Source: Pseudomonas sp. Irchel 3E13
GTDB lineage: Bacteria > Pseudomonadota > Gammaproteobacteria > Pseudomonadales > Pseudomonadaceae
Length of the DNA: 64,000 bases
Assembly: GCF_900187455.1 (NCBI RefSeq)
Contig: NZ_FYDX01000018.1
Coordinates: 62,001-126,000, forward strand
Direction of reading: 5' to 3'
The notes under the pieces were generated by a model that saw only the letters and a program-made list of their open reading frames with translations, ran no database searches and was not told the origin of the DNA. Each line of letters starts with the position of its first letter. Within the stretch, counting starts at the first letter, position 1. Positions 51,701-60,015 of the stretch are shown one piece after another. The position numbers were made by a program, and so were the translations under genes.

Positions 51701-53007
51701 CGGCACTGGGTGACCAGCGTGCTGCGCTGCTCGGCTGAGAGCTCAAGCTCCTCGCCCTTGAGGTGGATATCGAGGATCGCCCCGCGCTCGGCGGCGTTGG
51801 GGAAGCCGACATAAAACACCTCGTCAAAACGACCCTTGCGCAGCAGTTCCGGGGGCAGGGCGGTGATGTTGTTGGCGGTGGCGATGACGAACACCGCGCC
51901 GGTCTTTTCCTGCATCCAGGTCAGGAAATAGCCGAACAGCCGCGACGACACTTCCGAGCCGCTGCCGCTGGTCATGCCGACGAAGGCTTTTTCCAGTTCA
52001 TCGATCCAGAGGATGCACGGGCTGACCGACTCGGCCATGGTCAGGGCGCGGCGCATGTTGTGCTCGCTTTCGCCGACGTATTTGCCCAGCAGCGAGCCGA
52101 TATCCAGGCGCAGCAGCGGCAACTGGAACAGGCCGGCCGCGGCCTTGGCGGTCAGCGATTTGCCGCAGCCGGGCATGCCGGCGATCAGCACGCCCTTGGG
52201 CGCCTGCACCCGCGCTTCATGCGCTTCGCCGAGGCGGCGGAAAATCTGCGCGCGGCGTCCTAGCCACAGTTTGAGGTTTTCCAGGCCGCCGATGTCCGTG
52301 GCGTTTTCGCTGACCCGGAGCATTTCCAGCACACCGCTCTTGGCGATGATCTGTTCCTTTTCGTGCTGAATCAGCGCCAGCGCGGCATCGTTGATCTGTT
52401 CGTGCTGCAGGCGGACCATCGCCAGCGCCGAGCGGATTTCTTCCTGGCTCAGGCCGCTGCAGGCGGCGTGCAGGCGCTGCCGGAGGTGTTCCGGCACCAG
52501 CAATTCCAGGTGCTGGCAGACACTGTCGAGCTGGCTGCCGATTTCCTCGCCGCGAGGCAATGGCAGTGGCAGCAGAGTGATCTGCGCTTCGATCGGTGGC
52601 GGGATGTGCAGGGTTTCCGACACCAGCACCACGGCGGCCTTGCCGCGATGATGGCGCTGGATACGGTTGAGCAACTGCTTCAACCGGGCCACGGCCAGGG
52701 GCTGGTTTTCCAGGGCGCTGCGGGCGTCCTTGATGATGAACAGCTTGCCGTCCAGGTCGTCGTCGAGCAGCGCCGGCAGGCTGTCGGCCAGCTCGGTCTT
52801 CGGGCCCTGGCTGCCACGCGGTTGCTTGTTGAAGAAGTCCACCCAGCCGTAGCCGAGGTTCCACTCCTTGGGGTGCAGGTTCAGTTGCGCGGCGACGTCC
52901 TGGAGCATGGTGTCGACCCGCGCCTCTTCGCCGGAGTGGATGTACAGCCCCGGATACCCGGCCACCAGGTGGGATTTGATCTTGTCCTTGAGTTCGAGCA
53001 GGTTCAT
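48748..53007 (-). CDS. Ycf46-like AAA+ ATPase with about 28 tandem 26-residue repeats
   Basis: 1419 residues. N-terminal domain (1-225) as in Ycf46-type proteins (LELKDKIKSHLVAGYPGLYI, FIIKDARSALEN). AAA+ module about 235-475: Walker A GMPGCGKS (277-284), pore-loop region GKYVGESE, Walker B ILWIDE (D336, E337), sensor ATANN (378-380 region), arginine LRKGRFDEVF. From about residue 540 to the end runs an array of helical repeats, period 26, consensus D-x4-VR-x-x-LA-x-N-x-x-L, like HEAT/LRV units. Last gene of a WYL - nuclease-like membrane protein - AAA+ operon, starting 6 bp after the upstream stop. Unknown function; the repeats should bind a partner and the ATPase remodel it. Confidence 0.85.
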   Translation of the reverse strand: MNLLELKDKIKSHLVAGYPGLYIHSGEEARVDTMLQDVAAQLNLHPKEWNLGYGWVDFFNKQPRGSQGPKTELADSLPALLDDDLDGKLFIIKDARSALENQPLAVARLKQLLNRIQRHHRGKAAVVLVSETLHIPPPIEAQITLLPLPLPRGEEIGSQLDSVCQHLELLVPEHLRQRLHAACSGLSQEEIRSALAMVRLQHEQINDAALALIQHEKEQIIAKSGVLEMLRVSENATDIGGLENLKLWLGRRAQIFRRLGEAHEARVQAPKGVLIAGMPGCGKSLTAKAAAGLFQLPLLRLDIGSLLGKYVGESEHNMRRALTMAESVSPCILWIDELEKAFVGMTSGSGSEVSSRLFGYFLTWMQEKTGAVFVIATANNITALPPELLRKGRFDEVFYVGFPNAAERGAILDIHLKGEELELSAEQRSTLVTQCRDYAGADIQNAINEAREAAFLDSRALKFEDVEAAIELTVPLRETLREQVAKYEDLFEKLKLKPASACDGLSVAQMIQMADSVNALRREEVARSEDCPDDLLEKLAGDQVEDIRIAVYSNPNCPERVLTLRINIEDDHADFDLDLLHLACVHPQAPQDLLASEFHRLKLKPEHRRLLALKSSHEPLLREMLLDKDAEVRRALAQNRHIGNDTQRQLSKDSADSVRLALAGNPLLSSEAQSLLSRDAEADVRETLARLPALNEAVQLNLARDEDAEVHLALASRGGEAALPDSVQLELANDGMDVRLQLASNPAIGAPAQLLLAQDSHIEVRKTLARHPALASATLQYLAKDSETVQIELAANRNLGSALLQRSLVQSESADVRAALAGNDHASIEILGLLARDPDPAVREKLVSNDAINAQIIDTLLQDPHTEVREAMLIWCTALSAEQQQRIVKDPEPSVREQFAWHCELNEDSQVKLLGDTVQVRENLARNYRIGTSIQQQLAVDGEVDVRRALARNLSLGGPVQARLAEDPDIAVRVDLAGNLELTAPVFAELLKDVKAVQIELARHASLTQGQYAQLVRSEFDEVRQTLAGNTSLGEDVMRELAQATPAPALHSAWYVIPEPSKVDLALAGNAKLPANLQSDYHSNWVKSAPLMEVLAGNPALDSALQGKLATHTEYTVRAKLAANPKLALDVAQKLAKDSTVTVRSALIGSQPLPADIEERLCDDHSYSVRVDLAANPHLSKRTQQALAADNHEEVRTELLKGANGHPGYALKLLAQGLLAQDSEFEIRALLAEHPHLSLALQSHLAEDDSVTVRKALAAQPSNRWGRALSEDVQLRLLINSEISVRVALAGNAQLLPHVQLALARDSDIKVRKALIDKSSSYGPRLLIVAQKTLANDASEEVRIALARKLFGSHAPPSNEEILLMLAGDSSLEVKEAIAFSLSFGDAPFSEAVMNRLMEGLDEETRASLEDILASCDED

Positions 53008-53013
53008 CAGTGC

Positions 53014-54591
53014 TTACCAGCCGGAGAAGAGGGAAGAGGCGAAATTGCTCATGCCGCGCCCGATGGATTCCAGCGCCCGGCCGGCCCCTTCGACGACACG
53101 CGCCACGGTCTTGAGCGCGGTCTTGGCCACGGCCTTGCCGGCCTTGTAGACCACCTCGCCGATCTGCCCGCCGGCGATACCGCCGGCCACGCCGCCGACG
53201 AAACCACCGACGGCAATCCCCACCGGGCCGAACACCGTACCGATCGCCGCGCCCAGCGAGGCGCCCTTGGTGGCACCGGCGATGGCCATGGTCGTGGTCA
53301 CGGTGGTGTTGCCGATGGCGTCGACGGCTTCTTCGCCGGTCAGCTCGCCCTTGCCCAGTTTGTAGAGGATCTTGGCGTTCTGCAGGCCGACGCAGGCGAT
53401 GTTGGTGATCAGCCCCGCCGGGGTGCCGCGCAGCGCTGCGCCGAGCCAGCCGTTCTTCACCGCCACCACCACGGCGCCGGAGACCGCCACCTGCGCGGCG
53501 GTGTTGGTGCCGGCGCGCAGGGAGCTGTCGAAGAACTCCTTGAGTTCGTCATTGGCGCTGGGGTTTTCCCGGCCGTTCAGCCAGTTCCAGGCGCGTCGGG
53601 CAAGGATCCGCGTGCCCTGCATGCCCACCGCGATGCAGGCGCCGACCACCGCCTGCTTGCCGATCTGCTTGGCGATGTCGATGCGGTTGGTGTCGTTCCA
53701 GTCGTACTGGCGCGCTTCTTCCTCGGCCTGGGCCTTTTCCTGCAGGGCCTTGGCTTCTTCCTTGGACAGCGGTTTGGACTTGACCCCGTCGGCCTCGATC
53801 ACTTCAGTGCTGTCAGGCACATCGGCGCTTTGGCCTTCGGGGACCAGGCGTTTCTGATCGCTGTAGTCACCGCCGTTCAGTTGGGTATTGGTAGCCTTGG
53901 CGTCGGCGCCGTACTTTGACTGGTATTTGCCGACCACATTGCCGTTGCCGTCGACGATCTCGATGTCGACCGAGTTCAGTTCCTGAGAGCCGACCACCCG
54001 CGCGCGGTAGGGGCTGCCCTTGGCGGCGGCGTCGATATTGAAGGTGTCGACGTGATGCTGCTCGGCGATCAACCCGTTGAGGTTGGGGTTCTGGTTGATC
54101 GGCCCGGCCTGGGTGGTGATGATCTTGCGGGCGTTTTCGCTGGCGTCGGCCAGCGCTCGGTCGATACCGCCGGCGTACTGGCCGACGTTCACGGAGCCGG
54201 TGACGGCGGCGTTTTTCTCGATCTCGCCGGCCAGCCACGAAGCCTTGCTGCGGCCGGTGTCCAGATGCGCTTGCAGCGACTCGCGGGACTGGTTGAAGGC
54301 CGTGGTGGACTGGACCACCTCGCGGCTGGTCTGCAGCAGGTCTTGCTCGTCCTTCCACAGGTCCGGATATTTGCGGAACTCGTCACTCAGCCACAGCTCC
54401 AGCGGCTTCTCGCCACGCGCATTGCACGAAGCGACGAAGGAGGCGATCACCGCGGTGGTCTTGTTGGCGTTCTCGGTGTTTTCGAACAGCTCGCCTTCGA
54501 TGCGTTTCGCCTGCTCCTCGGCGATCTGCTCGAAGTCGATGCTGTCGTCCTTGTCGTAGTCGTCGCCCAGGGGCTTTTCCATTTCGGTCAT
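53014..54591 (-). CDS. Nuclease-like, glycine-zipper membrane protein
   Basis: 525 residues, no recognised full-length family. Residues 1-165 are helical and charged. Residues 170-230 resemble a PD-(D/E)XK nuclease core: E177 in GLIAEQHHVDTFN, D209 in NSVDIEIVDGNG, then Q224 and K226 in GKYQSKYG (the QxK variant seen in Mrr-like enzymes). A charged linker follows (275-300), then hydrophobic segments at about 310-330, 365-410 and a long glycine-zipper stretch (440-480: GASLGAAIGTVFGPVGIAVG), suggesting membrane insertion or pore-like packing. Sits between the WYL and AAA+ genes with 13- and 6-bp gaps. I infer an effector; not proven. Confidence 0.7.
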   Translation of the reverse strand: MTEMEKPLGDDYDKDDSIDFEQIAEEQAKRIEGELFENTENANKTTAVIASFVASCNARGEKPLELWLSDEFRKYPDLWKDEQDLLQTSREVVQSTTAFNQSRESLQAHLDTGRSKASWLAGEIEKNAAVTGSVNVGQYAGGIDRALADASENARKIITTQAGPINQNPNLNGLIAEQHHVDTFNIDAAAKGSPYRARVVGSQELNSVDIEIVDGNGNVVGKYQSKYGADAKATNTQLNGGDYSDQKRLVPEGQSADVPDSTEVIEADGVKSKPLSKEEAKALQEKAQAEEEARQYDWNDTNRIDIAKQIGKQAVVGACIAVGMQGTRILARRAWNWLNGRENPSANDELKEFFDSSLRAGTNTAAQVAVSGAVVVAVKNGWLGAALRGTPAGLITNIACVGLQNAKILYKLGKGELTGEEAVDAIGNTTVTTTMAIAGATKGASLGAAIGTVFGPVGIAVGGFVGGVAGGIAGGQIGEVVYKAGKAVAKTALKTVARVVEGAGRALESIGRGMSNFASSLFSGW

Positions 54592-54604
54592 GGGGTGTCC
54601 TGCC

Positions 54605-55477
54605 TCAGTGCAAGTAGTCGGTCAGTTCGTCGCGCAGTTTTTGCTGCAGCCAGACGGGTTCGAGAATGCGTACGTGGGGAATCCAGTAGCGAATGATCGG
54701 CAGCAATTGGTTGGGGTGATTGACCTGGCAACGCAGCACCAACTGGCCATCGTCCTGCTGTTCGAGCAATTGCTGGTGCGGCAGCACGTTGCGCCGCAGG
54801 AAATAGTGGGCGTTGCTGGCGGCGACCCGCACGGTGACGTCGAGGCGGTCCTGGCCGAACCAGACGTCATCGTCGTTTTCGATCTGCGCCTGGATATCGG
54901 CGTTGGGCGCGAAGGTTTCATCCAGCACGCGCAGCTCGCCGAGGCGCCCGAGGGCGAAGCTTTTCAGGTGATCGTTTTCGGTGGCGGCGAGGTACCAGAT
55001 GCCCTTGTTGTGGATCAGCCGGTAGGGCTCGACCCGCCGCAGCTTGCCGGTGTAGCTCAACTGGCAGCGCTGGCGCCGCTCGATGGCCTGGCCCAGTTGG
55101 CGGAACGCGTGGTGGTCGGGGCGGCTCGCGCCTGAATGGCCGTCGCGCACCAGGAAACTCGCCGGGCCCGGCTTGAGCAGGTCGAGCCAGGAGCGGCGGT
55201 CGCTGGCCGGAAACAACTGCTCGACGCCGCTGATGCGGGCGAAGGTCTGCAGGTCGGCGGGCGACAGGCTGCTGCGGTAATGGCTGGCGAGCTGATAGAC
55301 GCCGTTGGCGCCGGGCTCGATGACATCGCCCAGGCGGTTGAGGTCGCGGTAGATGGTCCGCTCGCTGACGCCGAAGCGTTCGGCCAGTTGCAGGCGGGTA
55401 GGGCGCTCGCCCGATTGCATCAGACGGAGGATGTCCGCGAGGCGCAGGGCCAGGGTGTCGTGTTCGTGGGCCGCCAT
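54605..55477 (-). CDS. HTH-WYL transcriptional regulator
   Basis: 290 residues. N-terminal DeoR-like winged helix (LRLADILRLMQSGERPTRLQ, FGVSERTIYRDLNRLG), a WYL domain about residues 140-215 with the ligand-pocket segments LSYTGKLRRVEPYRLIHNKG and IWYLAAT in place of the canonical W-Y-L triplet, and a C-terminal WCX-like part. WYL regulators often repress defence operons until a nucleic-acid ligand binds. First gene of the operon; palindromic TGACAG repeats lie 48 bp and more upstream of its start. Confidence 0.9.
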   Translation of the reverse strand: MAAHEHDTLALRLADILRLMQSGERPTRLQLAERFGVSERTIYRDLNRLGDVIEPGANGVYQLASHYRSSLSPADLQTFARISGVEQLFPASDRRSWLDLLKPGPASFLVRDGHSGASRPDHHAFRQLGQAIERRQRCQLSYTGKLRRVEPYRLIHNKGIWYLAATENDHLKSFALGRLGELRVLDETFAPNADIQAQIENDDDVWFGQDRLDVTVRVAASNAHYFLRRNVLPHQQLLEQQDDGQLVLRCQVNHPNQLLPIIRYWIPHVRILEPVWLQQKLRDELTDYLH

Positions 55478-55524
55478 GACGGGTCCTGTGTCGGGTGGAC
55501 GTTGGCGGCGACTCTAGCGTGGCG

Positions 55525-55724
55525 CACTGACAGGCTGTGTCAGTGGCACTGACAGCATTTCGAGCGCATCCCTGTCAGAAAAACGGCGACAATAACCCGG
55601 ATGCTGGCGCGTGGCCACTTTCGCGAGTCTCGTCACGCGCTGTTACGACTCCGTTACGCAACTGCGACATCGGGTCGCATCCGCCGGGCGCTGTGCGCTG
55701 GCAGGGGTGTCAGCGACCGTGACA
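55525..55724. promoter_or_regulatory. Cluster of inverted TGACAG repeats, probable WYL operators
   Basis: Three arrangements: CACTGACA-GGCTG-TGTCAGTG (55525-55545, perfect 8-bp arms); CTGACAG-N16-CTGTCAG (55549-55578); TGTCA-N7-TGACA (55708-55724). The first two sit just before the WYL gene, the third nearer the sco gene. This fills much of the 322-bp gap between the two divergent genes; no small gene is seen there. Confidence 0.65.
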
Positions 55725-55799
55725 AAATGCCGCCTCGCAAAAAACCATGAAATGAACGGCTTCGCTGTGAGGCTCGTACCTTCCCGAAAGGACGGTTAC

Positions 55800-56405
55800 A
55801 TGAATGATTTACTGACCCGGCGCAAGGTTATCGCCGGGCTCAGCCTGCTGGGGCTCGGTGCCCTGACTGGCTGCGACACATCGCCAAAGCTCGACTTCAA
55901 GTACGGCAAGGACCTCAGCAACAAGATCCTCGGCCGCTCCTTCAAACTCCAGGACGTCCACGGCGACACCTACGCGCTGTCGAGTTTCTACGGCTCGATG
56001 CCGATGGTGTTCTTCGGTTTCACCCAGTGCCCGGCCGTTTGCCCGACCACCCTCGCGCGTGCGGTGCAGATCAAGAAGCTGATGGGCCGCGATGGCGATT
56101 TCCTCAAAGTGGTGTTCATCACCCTCGACCCCGAGCGCGACACCCCGCAGGTGCTGGATGACTATGTGAAGGCGTTCGATCCGACCTTCACCGCGCTGTC
56201 TGGTACACCGGAACAGATCGCTGCCACCGCCAAGGAATTCGGCGTGTTCTACGAGAAGGTGCCGTTGGGCGACACCTACACCGTGTCCCATTCTTCCACC
56301 AGTTTCGTCTTCGATTCTCGTGGCCGGTTGTACCTTGGCCTGTCCCATTCGCTGAACGCCAAGGAATGCGCCGAAGACCTGCTGACCCTCATGGAGATCT
56401 GCTGA
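55800..56405 (+). CDS. SCO1/SenC family copper chaperone lipoprotein
   Basis: 201 residues. Probably delivers copper to the CuA or CuB site of cytochrome oxidase in the periplasm. Lipobox ALTGC (Cys at about residue 25) or a Tat-like start (LTRRKVIAGLSLLGLG). Thioredoxin fold with the copper ligands in CPAVCPTT and the distal His in TVSHSSTSF. Start ATG 55800 with AAGGA upstream. The next gene starts within its stop codon (TGATG). Confidence 0.9.
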   Translation: MNDLLTRRKVIAGLSLLGLGALTGCDTSPKLDFKYGKDLSNKILGRSFKLQDVHGDTYALSSFYGSMPMVFFGFTQCPAVCPTTLARAVQIKKLMGRDGDFLKVVFITLDPERDTPQVLDDYVKAFDPTFTALSGTPEQIAATAKEFGVFYEKVPLGDTYTVSHSSTSFVFDSRGRLYLGLSHSLNAKECAEDLLTLMEIC

Positions 56406-56884
56406 TGCGTTCCCTGTTCAAACCTGCCCTGGCAGTGCTGGCCCTGTGCGCCGCTGCGTTGCCGGCTCTGGCGCAAACCCGCGTCGATAACGCCTGGGCC
56501 CGCGCCACCGTCGCCAACCAGCAATCCTCCGGCGCCTTCATGACCCTCACCGCCGACAGCGACAGCAAGCTGGTGGAAGTGCGTTCGTCGGTGGCGAAGA
56601 CGGTGCAGATCCACCAGATGAAGATGAACGGCGACGTGATGACCATGGGCCCGGTGGAATTCCTGGCGCTGCCGGCCGGCAAGGCCGTGGTGCTCGATGC
56701 CAACGGCTACCACGTGATGCTGATGGGCCTGAACCAGCAATTGAAGGAAGGCGAGCAAGTGCCGCTGACCCTGGTGGTCGAGGATGCCAAGGGCAACCAG
56801 CAAGCCCTCGAAGTGCAGGCGCCCGTCCGCGCTCTCAACGATGCCGGCGGCCACGCCATGCATCACGATCACGGCAACATGTGA
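56405..56884 (+). CDS. PCuAC-type periplasmic copper chaperone
   Basis: 159 residues with signal peptide (MRSLFKPALAVLALCAAALPALA). The H-x(n)-M copper site of the DUF461/PCuAC family is visible: VQIHQMKMNGDVMTM and YHVMLMGLNQ; the C-terminal HAMHHDHGNM tail adds further His/Met ligands. Works with SCO in CuA assembly in other bacteria. Overlaps the sco stop by one base, so translationally coupled. Confidence 0.9.
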   Translation: MRSLFKPALAVLALCAAALPALAQTRVDNAWARATVANQQSSGAFMTLTADSDSKLVEVRSSVAKTVQIHQMKMNGDVMTMGPVEFLALPAGKAVVLDANGYHVMLMGLNQQLKEGEQVPLTLVVEDAKGNQQALEVQAPVRALNDAGGHAMHHDHGNM

Positions 56885-57081
56885 TCCTCGCGGGGCGGCG
56901 TCGCTGCCCCGTGTTTTTCCTTTGTGATGAATCCCTTGGCGCGCCAAACAAGCGCCTGCGGTCATTTACTGCCACTTGTCCGGCAGTGCTCAAATAAACC
57001 GAATCCCTCCCGCCAGCCGTGCTCCTAATTCATGTACGGCATCAGCCGTGCACCCTTCGCTTTCCAATGAGGTGAAAGATC

Positions 57082-57264
57082 ATGGCTAACAACGAAAAAA
57101 GCACTGGTCAGACAGGTAGCAAGCAGGGTGGCAACCCGGGCAACTTCGCCAATGACCGGGAAAAAGCGTCAGAAGCCGGACGCAAAGGCGGCCAGCACTC
57201 GGGTGGGATGAATCAGGACAAGCAAAAAACCACCGACACCAGCCGCAAGGGTGGTCGCTCCTGA
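57082..57264 (+). CDS. KGG-motif stress-induced protein
   Basis: 60-residue, Gly-, Lys- and Asp-rich hydrophilic protein with two KGG units (AGRKGGQHSGG and SRKGGRS), like the GsiB/con-10 general-stress family. Probably intrinsically disordered and protective under desiccation or osmotic stress. Monocistronic. Confidence 0.85.
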   Translation: MANNEKSTGQTGSKQGGNPGNFANDREKASEAGRKGGQHSGGMNQDKQKTTDTSRKGGRS

Positions 57265-57406
57265 TTGCGGGGTCTTTCCGTAATCACAGCTTCCGTCATC
57301 ACAGCAGTACCTGGCGGGGCATGAACAGTGCCCCGTCTGACTGGCGCATCGTGGCCTGGGTCCGATGCGCCGCTTTGTTTTTGCAGCGCTGTGGAGGGCA
57401 CTGTCC

Positions 57407-57580
57407 ATGAAAAGTGCATCGGTATTCCTGCTGTCTGGCCTGTTGCTGCTGGGCGGCTGTTTCGACAACTCCAACCACCCCGGCAAGGACTCCGACCCGA
57501 GCAAACCGTCGCTGCAGATGCAGCAGCCGGCGGAGAACCCGGCGTCGCAATTGGCGCCGAGCAAGGACAGTGACAACTGA
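57407..57580 (+). CDS. Small lipoprotein, 57 residues
   Basis: MKSASVFLLSGLLLLGGC is a lipoprotein signal with the Cys at residue 18; the mature ~40 residues are polar and Pro/Ser-rich (NHPGKDSDPSKPS ...), without known domain. I start at ATG 57407; the upstream Met at 57365 would lengthen the n-region unusually, though a ribosome-binding site (GGAGGG) supports 57407. Confidence 0.65.
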   Translation: MKSASVFLLSGLLLLGGCFDNSNHPGKDSDPSKPSLQMQQPAENPASQLAPSKDSDN

Positions 57581-57687
57581 TCGCACGGATGTTTGGCAGA
57601 ACAGCAACTTACTTTTCAGACGCGATCTAGATGGTCGCGTGGGTGCCAGGAGGATGATGGCTGTCGCAACTTTTTCTTGATGGCTTC

Positions 57688-57730
57688 TTGACATTGGTAA
57701 GGTGACCTTCTTTGCTCTAAGGGAGTCACC
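57688..57730 (+). promoter_or_regulatory. Possible promoter and inverted repeat before the type I secretion genes
   Basis: TTGACA at 57688 looks like a -35 element, and GGTGAC...GTCACC (57701-57730) forms a spaced inverted repeat just downstream. No convincing -10 is seen. The rest of 57581-57863 shows no gene. Confidence 0.3.
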
Positions 57731-57863
57731 AGAAAGTATCCGAAAAGGTATGGCAGGGATTCAGCGTCGTCTCTAGACCCACGACTTTATCGAGCTGCAG
57801 CCGTTGCCGCCCCGGGCGGTGACAGCCTTTACGTGCCGCGTCAGCCTCCCGCCGAGGTGAGTC

Positions 57864-60015
57864 ATGCAAATGGATTCGCATGCAGAGGGTGCACAGTGCA
57901 TCAGAGATACCGGACTGATTTGTCTGGTGATGCTCGCCCGCTTCCACAACATCGCTGTCACGGCTGAACAATTGGCTCACGAATTCGGCGAGGACGGTCG
58001 GTGCTTCGGCAAGACCGCTCTACTGCTGGCCGCCAGACATCTTTCGCTCAAGGCTCGCTACGTTTCCACTAGTGTCTCGCGCCTGACTCAGACACCTCTG
58101 CCCGCCATCGCGTTTGGCAAGGATGGCGAATTCTTCATCATTGCCCGCCTGGAACAAGGACGTGTACTGACCCACAACCCGTCAACCCTACGCCAGGAAG
58201 TCATCAGCCTTGAGGCGATTGAGCAACGCTGGACAGGTGAGCTGATTCTCGTGCGCACCCAGGCTTCATCCACGGGCGAAACATCACGTTTCGACTTCAC
58301 CTGGTTCATCCCCGCAGTGGTCAAGTACCGCAAGTTGCTTGGCGAGGTGCTGCTGGTTTCGTTCGTATTGCAGATTTTTCGCGCTGCTGACGCCTTTGTT
58401 TTTTCAAGTGGTCATGGACAAGGTATTGGTGCACCGCGGGCTCTCGACTCTTGATGTACTTGCCATGGGCCTGCTGGGCATCATGCTGTTCGAGACAGCT
58501 TTGAGCGGTCTGCGTACCTATGTCTTCGCACATACCACCAGCCGCATCGATGTAGAGTTGGGTTCGAAGCTGTTTCGTCACCTAATCAGCCTGCCGCTGG
58601 CGTGGTTTCAGGCGCGGCGCGTGGGGGACTCGGTCGCTCGGGTTCGCGAGCTGGAAAATATTCGCGGTTTTCTCACTGGTAACTCCATCACCCTCCTGCT
58701 CGACGTACTGTTCTCGGTGGTGTTTATCGCTGTGATGTTTCTCTACAGCGGGTGGCTGACACTTATCGTGGTGCTGTCATTGCCGTTGTATTTCCTGATT
58801 TCACTGCTCATTACTCCTCTGTTGCGCGCGCGCCTGAACGAGAGTTTTGCCCGCGGTGCGGAAAACCAGGCGTTTCTGGTGGAAACCGTCAACGGCATCG
58901 ATACCCTGAAATCGTTGGCGGTAGAACCTCACTTCATGCGCAAGTGGGACAACCAGTTGGCGGGTTATGTCGCAGCAGGGTTCCGTACTCAGAATCTGTC
59001 GTCGATCGCCAGTGAATCGGTTGCCCTTGTAGGCAAGCTAGTGACGGTCGCAACGCTCTGGGCAGGGGCGCAACTGGTGATACAAGGGCAACTCAGCGTA
59101 GGCCAACTGATTGCCTTCAACATGTTGGCCGGGCGTGTCTCGCAGCCGATCATGCGGCTGGCTCAGTTGTGGAGCCACTTTCAGCAGACAGGTGTTTCAG
59201 TGCAGCGCTTGGGCGACATTCTCAATGCCCGCAGCGAGCTTACCCAGACCGCGCGTAGCAGCATGCCCATGCTGTCGGGGGGCATCGAGTTCGACCAAGT
59301 GGCGTTCCGCTATCGGCCTGAGGGGGCCGAGGTGCTGCGCGGTGTTAGCTTTTTGATTCAACCCGGCGAGGTGATCGGTATCGTTGGCCGCTCGGGGTCC
59401 GGCAAAAGCACCCTGACGCGGTTGATCCAGCGTTTGTTCAGCCCTGAGCGAGGGCGCGTATTGATCGATGGGATGGATCTGTCGTTGGTCGATGTGTCTT
59501 CGCTGCGTCGGCAGATCGGTGTGGTGCTACAGGACAACTTGCTATTCAACCGCAGCATTCGCGAGAACATTGCCCTCACCGATCCTGGAAAGCCGATGGA
59601 GGCCGTCATTGAGGCTGCCAGGCTGGTCGGTGCACATGAGTTCATACTCGAATTGCCAGAAGGCTATGACACCATCGTAGGTGAGCATGGCGCTTCGCTG
59701 TCGGGCGGGCAGAAGCAGCGTATAGCCATTGCTCGTGCGCTGATCGATGACCCGCGCGTTCTCATCTTCGACGAAGCGACCAGCGCGCTGGACTACGAGT
59801 CGGAACGAGTGATCCAGAACAACATGCAAGGCATTTGCACTGGGCGCACCGTCCTCATCATTGCCCATCGGTTGTCATCGGTGCGTGATGCGCACCGGAT
59901 TGTGGTGATGGACCGCGGGCAGATTGTGGAGCAGGGTACCCATGCCGAACTGCTGGCCCACCAGGCGGGCCATTATTCGCGATTGCATCGCCTGCAGCAG
60001 GGAGGTGGCGCCTGA
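57864..60015 (+). pseudogene. RTX type I secretion ABC exporter (HlyB-like), frameshifted
   Basis: Would be about 717 residues: an N-terminal C39-peptidase-like domain without catalytic Cys (GLICLVMLARFHNIAVT), six-helix membrane domain, then an ATPase (Walker A GRSGSGKS, signature LSGGQKQR, Walker B VLIFDEAT). The inactive C39-like domain is typical of HlyB-type RTX exporters. The frame is broken in TTTTT at 58375-58379: frame one reads ...FVLQIF then garbage to 58454; frame two carries on as FALLTPLFFQVVMDKVLVHR to 60015. One extra T explains it. Everything else is intact, so it may be a recent mutation, phase variation, or a sequence error. hlyD overlaps its stop as TGATG. Confidence 0.85.

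Noticed and set aside
48748..53007. DNA-level tandem repeat or CRISPR-like array
   Set aside because: The periodicity is 78 bp and visible only at protein level; the units are too divergent in DNA and are in-frame within one coding sequence.
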